Source: Vombatus ursinus
Taxonomy: Eukaryota > Chordata > Mammalia > Diprotodontia > Vombatidae
DNA: 64,000 bases
Assembly (NCBI RefSeq): GCF_900497805.2
Contig: NW_020954625.1
Span: 23,611,105-23,675,104, forward strand
Reading direction: 5' to 3'
In this document: one piece after another, positions 1 through 57,299 of the stretch
Position numbering within the stretch: the stretch's first letter is position 1
Layout: every line of letters begins with the position of its first letter
Position numbers and translations under genes: made by a program
Notes under the pieces: generated by a model
Database searches by the model: none
What the model was told of the DNA's origin: nothing
What the model saw: only the letters and a program-made list of their open reading frames with translations

Positions 1-135
1 AATCCTTAGCATTATTCGTAGAATGTAGACTCTTTGAGCTCCTTGGACCACCTGGATTTTGTGTTTCTATCCCTGGTGCTCAGCAGAGCAGTTGGCACAT
101 TGTCAGTGCCTAATAAACGTTCCTTTATTTGGGGT
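1..135 (+). repeat. L2-type LINE, 3' end
   Basis: The text follows the typical end of L2: 'gaatgtagactctttgagct', a short stretch ending 'gcacattgtcagtgccta', then 'ataaacgttc'. It is cut on the left by the window edge. Family call is from memory of the L2 consensus. Confidence 0.6.
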
Positions 136-313
136 AGTCGTTGTTAGGAAGGTTTTCCTCCTCACTGGACTCTAAGCTGCCTTTTGGCAGCTTTTCCCTA
201 TTGGTGGTTGTGCCCTCTGCTAGTTCTGGCATGGATCTCCCTTCTGTGCTTGAGGACAGTGTGGGCAGCCTCCTAGGGTCACTTCTTTTCCTGACTAAGT
301 ATTCTCAAGGTCC

Positions 314-335
314 CTTAAACATGTACATGTTTAAG
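314..335. repeat. 22-bp perfect palindrome
   Basis: The half site CTTAAACATGT is followed directly by its reverse complement with no spacer. The next flanking pair (313/336) does not match. No function is known to me; short AT-rich palindromes also arise by chance. Confidence 0.6.
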
Positions 336-1167
336 TCCATGTACAGCAAAGTGTCTGGTTCTCTGCTCTGCTTAGCGTGCTCCGAAATGGGTTCCAACCA
401 AAGTATCCTTCCCCGAATGCCATGCCCAAAGCTCGGGCCATTTCACATGTGGTCTGGGATACCCCCCCCAGTGTTCTTGATATATGCTTTCTCTCAGTGC
501 TGCCTGAGAGCCCGGCAGCTTTTTGGACTGTTCTGGGCCACCATGACTCGTGGATGTTCTGTTTCAACACTAAAGCCCCTGCTCCTTTTTCCAAGGGCCT
601 GTTGTTTAGCTAACCCTCTCATCCTGTGCTTTTGTAGTTTATTTTACTGGGATGTGAGATATACAACAGGAATAATTACAGATATTACTGTGCTGCCTTT
701 CAGTTTGCAAAGGGTTTTATGTTGTCTGATTTGTGCTTCCCCACATTGGGATGGGAAAGCAGGGCACAAGTATTGATCCCCTATTCTTTTGGCTGTTGGT
801 GGAATTCAAAGACTGTAAGGTCAGGTGGAATGGGAATGAATGTATAAAAACAATCATGACTGCTTATTAGGACAGGGATGGCTTTCTGTAATTAAAAGAT
901 AGGGTGGGGGGCTTTTTGCACAAGAAAGATGTTTTTTAATCATTTTAACTATTTGTCTATGATTCAGTTCATTTATGTTTTTGGTTTCAGTGTATTGAAA
1001 TTATGTGTATATGTAGTTTACATATGCTACTATTGATTGAATATACTTTTTAGAATTTGTTTTCATGTGCTGAGCTAGTTTTGCTTTTTTAATATTTTGA
1101 AATTTTTCCTCTTCTGATAAGTGATACTGATAAACTTGATATAAATGTTGTTTAGTAGTGCGACTAA

Positions 1168-49028
<47,861 letters not shown>

Positions 49029-49291
49029 ATATTTTTTTTATCAAGAGGGAAAAAATATCAGAGACAAACTTGAAGAACCTGAAAAAGGACCTTTTTTTTA
49101 AATGGCAATAGGACATTGTATCAGCTGACCAGTGATAGGAACAGTGACCTTTCCCTGACCAGTTCCGTGGGGGCCTCTCCACCGGCGGCAGGCTTGCGAT
49201 GCTCGTCCCGTCCCGTGGGAAGGAGGCTGCCTCGTTATCATCTGTATATACCTTTTGTGTTCAAAGGACACGTAAAGTTTCAATTAGGAAA

Positions 49292-49297
49292 AATAAA
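49292..49297 (+). terminator. PTEN: Candidate proximal poly(A) signal AATAAA
   Basis: AATAAA 264 nt past the stop, in a context (AATAAAGATGGCACTTTCCC) that I also recall from human. Its use would remove nearly all microRNA sites. Usage is inferred from the motif only. Confidence 0.45.
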
Positions 49298-49301
49298 GAT
49301 G

Positions 49302-49308
49302 GCACTTT
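49302..49308 (+). promoter_or_regulatory. PTEN: miR-17/20/93/106 seed match (GCACTTT)
   Basis: Seven-base complement of the AAAGUGC seed shared by these microRNAs, in a block that matches human from memory. Repression here is inferred from family knowledge. Confidence 0.5.
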
Positions 49309-49437
49309 CCCTTTTTCCAGTTTTATACAAGTGGAGGCAGACCTGGTGTGTGATGCGTAGGGATGTCCCTTTGTGTTCTGCCCCCTCCCGATGTGGCTTC
49401 AGAGCTCCCCGAGCTGTCCCGGTTCCCAGCCTGCCCC

Positions 49438-49444
49438 TTTGCAC
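49438..49444 (+). promoter_or_regulatory. PTEN: miR-19 seed match 1 (TTTGCAC)
   Basis: Complement of the miR-19a/b seed, in 'cccctttgcactcacgtggc'. The seed is kept although flanking bases differ from human. PTEN is an established miR-19 target. Confidence 0.6.
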
Positions 49445-49711
49445 TCACGTGGCGACAGATAGGGCTGCAGTTGGTGGCGAGGAGTTTCCCAAGGGTTTGA
49501 CTCCATTGTAATATTGCATGGATTGGGGTCAGGGGAGTGGAAAGAATGCTCAGAAAGGCGTCTCTTTGATGCTGGACTCTGGACCAGGCACCATCTCCAG
49601 CTGTTCTGCAGGCACCTTTCTTTAGCATGCTACAGTAATTAATCCTGGACTTTGGAGAAATTGGCCTCTCTCACTGCTTGTTGTTTGTGCATTTTATTTT
49701 TTTAAGCATAT

Positions 49712-49718
49712 TGGTGCT
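49712..49718 (+). promoter_or_regulatory. PTEN: miR-29 seed match (TGGTGCT)
   Basis: Complement of the miR-29 seed inside the conserved block 'catattggtgctagaaaagg'. Function inferred. Confidence 0.5.
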
Positions 49719-50226
49719 AGAAAAGGCAGCTAGAAGGAGTGATTCTGTATTAGGGGTACAGGAATGAACCTTCCACAACATCCTAGAGCCCCACAGGTTA
49801 GGGGTCTAAGCCGAAGGGGGGTCTTAGCTAAGAAGAAACACAGCAACGATGACTTCACCATACAAATGTGGAGGCTGGAGACAAACACCGCGATTAAAAC
49901 CGTGACAGTGCTCTCTGAAATGTGCTTTCTCGCTTGTCCCGACTGCTCCCTGTCCCGTGTAATCGAGGCCAGTGCTAAAGGTCAGAGGTTGTTAGTCCCC
50001 ACATCAGCCCCCAGCTCCCCTCCCTGCTGTGGCTGCTCCATGTGCTGCCTGCAAGCTTTGCGTCCTCCTTAAACAGGAGCGCGGTTGTGACGCTGCACCG
50101 AAAACTTCCCTGGGAGACTCCCCAGTAAGTAAGACCGAAGACTCATGATGCATTGATTCAGGCACCTAGCTGTCAGCTGTTCTTGCCCTTGGACCGCACA
50201 CATTCTATCACCATGAGTTTTGCAGT

Positions 50227-50233
50227 TTTGCAC
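50227..50233 (+). promoter_or_regulatory. PTEN: miR-19 seed match 2 (TTTGCAC)
   Basis: In 'tgcagttttgcacacttttt', a block matching human from memory. Confidence 0.6.
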
Positions 50234-50268
50234 ACTTTTTTTAATGTCATTAACTGTTAGGGAATTTT

Positions 50269-50275
50269 ACTTGAA
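50269..50275 (+). promoter_or_regulatory. PTEN: miR-26 seed match 1 (ACTTGAA)
   Basis: Complement of the miR-26a/b seed in 'gggaattttacttgaagaat'. PTEN is a known miR-26 target in other mammals. Confidence 0.5.
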
Positions 50276-51196
50276 GAATACTTAGCACCTAGAATATTTA
50301 TATATTAAGAAAGACCATGACACACGGTAAACAGGAAACAAGGAACTTCTCGGCACTGCCCAGCTGAAAGGAGAAGGGGTCTCGTCTCCTCCAGGTCAGA
50401 CAGTGTTTGTTGTAGGCTTCTGTTTAAACTGGCAGTGTTGTATCCTTCATTCGGAGGCCGGTAGTCGGAAGGAGGGGCTCGCGCTCCCCTTTTGAATGTA
50501 GCCACAGGACAAGCGTGTCCAGACTCCAGGAGATCAGCAGGGAACACACTGGTAGGCTATAGCAGATGGGAGGATGCTGGTGAAATTTATTTTCCAGAAA
50601 TTTGGTGTACTTCAAACTATACTTTTATCTTCAGGAAATTTGACTACCATTTCTTTCTGGTGTAAAATCCCATTTTAATTGACTCATCGGTGCTGACATT
50701 GGTCATCAGCTGTGGTCTGACCTCATTAATGTATTGAATTTGGAATGCATTTGGCCATTTGTAGAGTTTGGAGGGTGATTCGATTTGGCAGGATGTCATC
50801 TGAAGAATCTTGGTCAATAATGCAACACTATCGGAATCTGGTAGTCCGTTTCATTCAGCAGATTAATGATCAATTTTTCCCCCAGCTCTTATGATTTACA
50901 CGTTTATGTTTAATGATCTTTATGTACCCAAAATACTGCTTTGGCGCTCACAAGTGACGCTGGTGAAACTGACCAGCAGGAGGTAGGCGCCCCTAAGATA
51001 GACACATGAAATGTGTCTCCCACCACTCACAGAAAGACAAGCACTGCTGACCAAATTCAGTGTTCACGCTTTTAAGTACTTCAGTTATCTACACTGTTCG
51101 CTCCAGTTTTGGGCTCAAGACATTACAATTTCATTTGTATCGTGCCAACAGGTCCCGCTGAGGACTGGGTTGGAAGCAGTGACATTCTAATGGGCT

Positions 51197-51203
51197 TTTG
51201 CAC
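51197..51203 (+). promoter_or_regulatory. PTEN: miR-19 seed match 3 (TTTGCAC)
   Basis: In 'aatgggcttttgcactctac', again in a block shared with human from memory. Confidence 0.55.
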
Positions 51204-51326
51204 TCTACTTCCTTTTCCTTTGGAATGTGAAGGTCTGAATGAGGGTTTCAATTCTGAATGTTTCCGCATTTTTGAGAAGCCTTGCTTACATTTTATGGTG
51301 TAGTCATTGGAAATGGAAAAATGGCA

Positions 51327-51366
51327 TTATATATATATATATTATATATATAAATATATATTATAA
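51327..51366. repeat. PTEN: Conserved AT-rich palindromic block in the 3' UTR
   Basis: An (AT)n-type stretch able to fold on itself, flanked by near-invariant UTR sequence. A very similar block sits at the same place in human PTEN from memory, so it is older than the marsupial-placental split rather than a random microsatellite. Confidence 0.7.
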
Positions 51367-51573
51367 TACTCTCCTATACTTTATTTCAGTTACCATCCCC
51401 ATAGAACTTGACAAGAATTACTACGACTGAAAGGTTTTTTGAGTCCTTATGAAAACTTTATTTATGACAGTATTCACAAGTAGCCTGAGATGCATTCTGC
51501 AGCTCATCTCTTTGAGTTTCTGGACTGTATGCTTAACCTTTCTGGATGTGCAGCAGCTTCCATGTCTGAAATG

Positions 51574-51580
51574 ACTTGAA
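51574..51580 (+). promoter_or_regulatory. PTEN: miR-26 seed match 2 (ACTTGAA)
   Basis: In 'gaaatgacttgaaggtatcc', at the same place as the human site from memory. Confidence 0.5.
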
Positions 51581-52243
51581 GGTATCCATCCCTTTCCACA
51601 GAGCTCCCCGCTGGGCCCTGGGCCCTCCCCAGGCACCTGGAGCCCCGCCCACCCCCAACCCCTCCCCCGGACTCTTTTTGCCACCATTCTCAAAGGGCAG
51701 TTGAACAGAGAGCGTCAAGATGATTTGCTGTGGCGTGGGCTGTAAGCCTCAGTGGAGTTTACAGGCAGCCTCAGATGGTTCAGCTTTAAAAAATTAAATT
51801 AGGGTGCAAGGTCCATGTTTTAGTTCTAGAAAGCGTGTGCAATATGTTAACGACGGCTGTGGTTGCCACCAAGTGCCTCGTTCACCTTTAAATACTGTTA
51901 GAGCGTGTCCTGCATGCAGATGGAAGGGTTGGAGCTGGGCCCTGACGCGGGGGCTTCTGAGGGGCCTCGACTCTGCCCGGTCACATTTTCAGTCTGTTTC
52001 CCTATAGAGTATATATCCTAAAAAAGTCCAGTCTGTTCAACAGCCTTACTCGGATTCAGCCTCTTGAGATCCTCCAGTGCTGTGCCTCGGTGGCTCCGTG
52101 TGTAATGCGATGCACTGAGGATACACAACCACCACCATACGATGTGTACAGGATAATTAATGCCTCATACCAATCAGATGTCCATTTGTTACTGTGTTTG
52201 TTAACCCTTTATCTCTTAGTGTTATAAACTCCACTTAAAACTG

Positions 52244-52278
52244 ATTAAAGTCTCATTCTTGTCACTGTGTGGGTGTTT
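52244..52278 (+). terminator. PTEN: Distal PTEN poly(A) site
   Basis: ATTAAA at 52244-52249, expected cleavage near 52261-52264 ('gtca', the end of the human reference transcript from memory), and a GU-rich downstream element 'ctgtgtgggtgttt'. Confidence 0.75.
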
Positions 52279-52897
52279 TATTAAATGAGCATTTTGAACT
52301 TAAGTTGCTAATGTATTGGGTAGTGTGTATTTACAGAGGTATAGTGGGCCTCAGCTGGGGACAGAGGAGTGGAGGAGGAGGCTTCAGCTAGGAGTTTTTT
52401 CTGTTTAAGGTAAAAAAGGATTCTAAATACACCAGCCCTCCTGGGAAAGGTCCTATTACTTTTAAAAAGTGAGGGTCGTATAAATTATGTCTTGGTTTTC
52501 TCCTTCACTCCCCACCTCTATCCTTTGAGGCCATTCAACCCAAGAATGGATCAATCTCCTTAGTTTTTAATTTTACTGTAAAAGCAGGAAAGAAAAAGCC
52601 CTCTCTGGGCTCAAACCTCCGGTTTGATCCTGCTGGTGTCCAGCAGAACTCTCTGTGCCCCAGGAGTGGCCTTGGAATGTCGTGAACATGCAATTGGCAC
52701 TGCCCTGGGTTGGAGGAGATTGCCAGTCCCAGACCCAGAGCTTTCCCCTGACGCGAGAGTCTTGGAGAGCCCCGAGACAGAGGAGGGAGCCGTGAAGGCG
52801 GAGGAATGCTCGAGGCTTCGACATGGGCAGTCCTGAGGGAATCTGAAGGACTGTCTTTGTGTGTGCTTGGATCAGGCCGGACAGTTTCCAGTATTTG

Positions 52898-53047
52898 TGT
52901 AGAGCATGTGGTTTTTGGTTCAAGTAACAGAACCAGGGTTTGAATCCAGGCTCTTTGTGCCGGCTGCGGCTTACATGACCCTGGGCAAGTCACGACTGCG
53001 GGCCTCTGTGTTTCACTCTTATAAAATAAGGAGGTTGGCCTACAGGA
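52898..53047 (+). mobile_element. MIR-related SINE
   Basis: 'agggtttgaatccaggctct', 'catgaccctgggcaagtcac', 'aataaggaggttggcctaca'. Confidence 0.75.
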
Positions 53048-53189
53048 ACAGTGACAGCTGTTAGGTTTGGGAACATGAGGGGATGAGCAAGGACACGGGC
53101 TGGTAGTGGTCTGAGGAACCTGTGGAGATGGAATTATCCTCTTGGATAGACACATGGCATACTGCCGGCCCCTGGTGCGTCTCCACTCC

Positions 53190-53386
53190 TGTGATGGCGC
53201 AGAGGTGAAAGCACTGGCCTTGGACTCTGGAAGACTTGAGTTCAAATCCCCGTCCGAGACACTTGGGGTGACCCTAGGCAAGTCACTTCACCTCATCTCT
53301 AAAATCAGGTAATAGTAGCACCTGCCTCACAGGGTTGTTGGGAACTCAAGTGAGAAAACGTGGAAAGTGCTTTACAGACTTTGAGG
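53190..53386 (+). mobile_element. CORE-type SINE
   Basis: 'gatggcgcagaggtgaaagc', 'gacttgagttcaaatccccg', 'gaccctaggcaagtcacttc', 'gcctcacagggttgttggga', 'ggaaagtgctttacagactt'. Confidence 0.85.
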
Positions 53387-53699
53387 TGAGAAAGACGTGG
53401 ATTGCATGCACGGGAGCTGGTGGCGTATGCTGCGTGATCCTCAAGGACCCTCGCCGTGCTTGGGGGAACTTGAGAATCATGAGGGGTGTGCAGGTTTCCA
53501 AAGATTCGCAGCAAACCAAAAGGGTCCAGTTTTAGTTGGCTAGAATCATGAAACCATTTCAGGTTTTAGGCCGAGTTTCGCCAAAAAGACTGCAGCGAGC
53601 AGTATTTTGGTCAGTTGTGCTACACAAATGGCTTCGTTACAACCTTTGACTGACACCATCTGGTAGCCTCTTCAGGAATAATGCACGAGTGTGGACAGA

Positions 53700-54540
53700 G
53701 ACTTCTTTTTTTAAGTTCTTAATGATGTCTTTTTTACATTACCATAATTTTCCTTACTATCCCTTCTCCTTCCTCTCTTTTTAGCCATCTTGTATATCAG
53801 TATTTTTAAAAACAAAGAAAGAGAAAAGCACAAGCAATGTATTGGAAAAAGTCTGAAAGTCTGTGCAATGTATCACACTTAACTTCCTGAGTTCAAATCT
53901 GGCTTCAGACGCTAGCTTGTGTGACCCTGGGCAAGTCACTTAACCCTGTTTGCCTCAGCTTCCTCATCTGTAAAATGAGCTGCAGAAGGAAATGGTGAAC
54001 CCCTCCAGTATCTTTGCCAAGAAAACCCCAAATGGGGTCACCAAGAGTTGGCCATGACGCCACACTCCTGGACCTACCATCTCTGTGAAGGGGTGGGGTA
54101 GGGTAGGGGTGTCTATATCTCTTCTATGGAGTCATACTTACTTTTTGTAATTCTGCAACATTCGCTTGATTTTTCTTAGTGTTTTTCAGTTGACTTTGTG
54201 ATAGTCGCACATATTGTTTTCTTGGTCTGCTTACTTTACTGTGCAGTAATTCATGTATGCGTCTCTCTGTGTTCTTCATCATTTGTCATTATGGCACAAT
54301 AATTCCATTGCATTCATGATGAGGACTTATCGATAAATAACCTGTTTGGGTTATAGGTTATAATGGCATCTCTAAGTCAAAGAATTATGGACATTTTGGT
54401 GACTTTATTTGCAAAATGCACAATTGTTACCCTCCTATAACCCCTTCCAACACTGACTGTTCCTACCTTTATCCTCTTTGCCAATGTGCAGAATGATGTG
54501 AAATCTCTGGGTTATTTTGACTTGTATATCACTTAGGGTA
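53700..54540 (-). mobile_element. L1 LINE 3' region, antisense, split by a SINE
   Basis: L1 3' UTR text ('gttcttaatgatgtcttttt', 'gagaaaagcacaagcaatgt') runs to 53879 and resumes at 54061 with 'cctggacctaccatctctgt', 'gtctgcttactttactgtgc', 'gcacaataattccattgcat', 'ttgccaatgtgcagaatgat'. Confidence 0.75.
53880..54060 (+). mobile_element. 5'-truncated tRNA-SINE nested in L1
   Basis: Starts inside the SINE body ('ctgagttcaaatctggcttc') and keeps the whole tail ('gccaagaaaaccccaaatgg'). CACACT flanks it (53874-53879 and 54061-54066). Confidence 0.88.
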
Positions 54541-56536
54541 GAAACATACAGAAATCACACCATTCTCTCTCTCCCTTCCCCCCGTCAATTCTTAGGTTAG
54601 AGAGGTTAAGGACCTTAAAATGATACTGGTAATAGAAATCTAGTTAGGTGCTGATTATACAATGAAATATGTAGATTTGTAATAGCACCTTCCTACTTCA
54701 TAGCCAATAAAAGACTAATGCAATGTTTAATTCATAATTTTAAAGTTTAGAATGTAAATCCAGATTTTACCATGGCTTTTCTATTTTTTCCATTAGGCCA
54801 GAAATATTTTTATTAGCTTATCAGACTTTTACTGGTCCCTCCCACAAAGGTGTATGTGTGTGTGCCACACATGCCCACATATTTGGTGGTATTCTTACAC
54901 TTTTACAATTGGGGCCAAGACTTGACAGAATTATCCTAGCTGTGAGTAAAGTGAAGTAGCAAAGCCTGGGTGTTTATACCGGACAACAGTTCAATGATGG
55001 CAGCTCATCGTAAATAGGAGAGGCCTCTTGGTTCTTAGGGTGGCTGACTTCTGTCTGAAGGATGCTTTCCCATGACCTTCTAATCTTCATATTCATTCTT
55101 GCAGGCTTACTGGGATTTCTCAGATTAGTTAGGCAACTAATGAGAAACTTGATGATCTGGTTATTGAAGCTAAGGAAATCTTGCTGTGTTTGGAGATTTT
55201 TGCATTTTAAACAGGCAAATCATGGCCAGTTGGTGAAGATTTTTTGCTATGCTGTTGGGAATGACAGCTAGTGCTAGAAACCAGATATTTAAAATGAAGC
55301 TTAATGGTTCTGCGTTTAATTTTTCAATCTTGTGTAATATTTTTTAAAGCAAAATCATTTGTACTTTTGAATTTTGAACAGCTATCGCTAGGAAATAGAA
55401 GTTTATTTTTAAGCAAAAAATTAAACTTTCAGCCAGGTAAGTATGGAAAACTAAGTATTAGATTAACAGTTCACTTTGGTCTTTCTTTTTCTTCATGGAC
55501 TTGAAAAAATAAAAGCTCAGCTCTTCTGCTTTTTTAAAAATCCAAATAATCATTTAATATATAATGATTTCATCTACAGGAAGGTTTTTTTTTCCTCCTA
55601 CAATTTAAAAAAAAATTAGTATAAACTAGATTATCACTCTAATAGGTTAGAAGGACAAAGTGTCTCAAATGGAAAGGAAATATATTTGGTGATAAATATT
55701 TTCTTTCTCTGTGTGTAAATGGAATTACAAATGATCCTACAGTTTTGCTCTGAAATAAAAATTTTCATCCTGATAGCAGTTGACACAACTTTATTTTTAG
55801 AGGTATTCTTAAATTCCAGTCATCCTAATATTTAAGTGACTTATCCTATTTCAGTTTAAAACTTCATTAACAAATATTTCTCAAATAAATTACTTTCCTC
55901 CAGCCCTGAAATTTATTACACTTTTTATTATGGTAAAGGCGATACCTGAATGCCCGTGTCATGACCAGCTCTTCCATAATTAAGGATTAGACAGACTGCT
56001 TCCCCAGGTCATGGAATCAGGAGCATTAGCAATGAAATGAATGAAAGTGCAAAAAAAATTTAAGCAGATGATAAGAGACCAGAGTTTTAAGCAATTTATT
56101 GTGACCAGTTTGTGATACTTCAAAAGTTTTATGTGATTGTTCATTTGTATCATAGTATCTTTGAGCTTTGACAGACTTCCCTAATAAAGCTGGTTTAGAA
56201 TTTACACATTTGTTTAAAGTTTAGGCATGATGTATATTCATTCTATGCTGCTTGTCTTGGAGGTGTTTCTATTGCTACTGTGGAATTCTTTTTGATAAGG
56301 ATGGTTTGGCCCCTCTATCCATGCACATAGATTAAAATTTCTAGACCCTTTTATTTTTCTCTTATTAATCAATGACTGCCTGAATTGAGTCTTAATTGTT
56401 TAGTTTTTGTCCCCATATGACAGCCTTGCCAGAGGGCATGCAGTAAGATTACAGAACTAGATTTAGGATTATCTTGAAATGTACTAGCTACTAAATTTAG
56501 GAACTTGGCTTCTTTAACTGAGTTATAATTCCATAG

Positions 56537-56718
56537 ATCAAAGATTATAGATTTAGACCTAAAAGGAAAACCTGAGATCATTCAGTCTACTTCCTTTAAT
56601 TTACACCTGAGGAAACTGAAGCCTGTCAAGGTTAAGTGACTGAACCAGGACTACATTCACAAGGAGCAGAGCCAGGATTTTAACATGGTCTTTCGGTTCC
56701 CAGGTTGATGCTCTGCAT
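56537..56718 (-). mobile_element. MIR SINE, antisense
   Basis: 'atagatttagacctaaaagg', 'cacctgaggaaactgaagcc', 'aaggttaagtgactgaacca', 'agccaggattttaacatggt'. Nearly complete. Confidence 0.75.
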
Positions 56719-57067
56719 TGTATCATACTTGGGTAAAGTTGACATTTTTAACAAAAACTTTTAAAAATGAAAAGTAAAGCTAGCCCAACCTAGTTGGCCT
56801 ATGAACTGTAGGTCATTGATACTACACACTTGAGGCAGTGCTAGGTGATTCTTATCTAAAGTTGTTGAATGTATGTATTCGATGCATTTTTAGAGTTGAG
56901 TAAAGCCAAAATTTGATTTTTAAAATATGTATTTAGGCTCATTTTTCCCAAAGATGAATAAAAATGTAAATAAATCCCCATGAAGATTTCCCCCTCAAGA
57001 CCTTCAAAATGGAACAAACTTCTTAAAATTGTGCATTTAAAAGAAAGCAAAATTTTTGATGAGAGAA

Positions 57068-57268
57068 ACAGTGTGGTGTGGTATAACCTTTTAACAGTGC
57101 TAGGCATGGAGTGCAGAAGACCTGGATTGAAATCCTACTGGACACTATCAGTTGTGTGACCCTGGGCAAGATAGCATACATCTCTGGGCCTCAGTTTCTT
57201 CATCTGTAAAATGAGAGGTTTGGACTCAGTGACCTTTAAGATCTTCTTCCAGCTCTAAATCTATGATC
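57068..57268 (+). mobile_element. MIR SINE, near full length
   Basis: 'cagtgtggtgtggtataacc', 'gtgaccctgggcaagatagc', 'gcctcagtttcttcatctgt', 'ttcttccagctctaaatcta'. Confidence 0.85.
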
Positions 57269-57299
57269 TCGTGGAAAGAAAAAAATGATAGAATGAATG

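Larger units (their letters stand above)
49029..52264 (+). other. PTEN: PTEN 3' UTR
   Basis: About 3.2 kb collinear with the human PTEN 3' UTR as I remember it: 'aatggcaataggacattgta' at the start, 'gaaatggaaaaatggcatta' before the AT block, 'tggatgtgcagcagcttcca', and the end 'ctgattaaagtctcattctt'. Blocks of near identity alternate with diverged, GC-richer segments (for example 49380-49500 and 51590-51700). I see no SINE or LINE inside it, in contrast to the introns. Longer transcripts past 52264 cannot be excluded. Confidence 0.9.

Noticed and set aside
141-776. 211-codon open frame in intron 1
   Set aside because: No recognisable domain, no conserved-looking codon pattern, inside an intron of PTEN on the same strand, and overlapped by frames in both directions. 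Best explained by chance.
52535-53281. 248-codon open frame on the minus strand downstream of PTEN
   Set aside because: Its N-terminal end is antisense SINE sequence and the rest has no motif; the low-stop stretch follows from GC-rich composition. No splice or promoter support.
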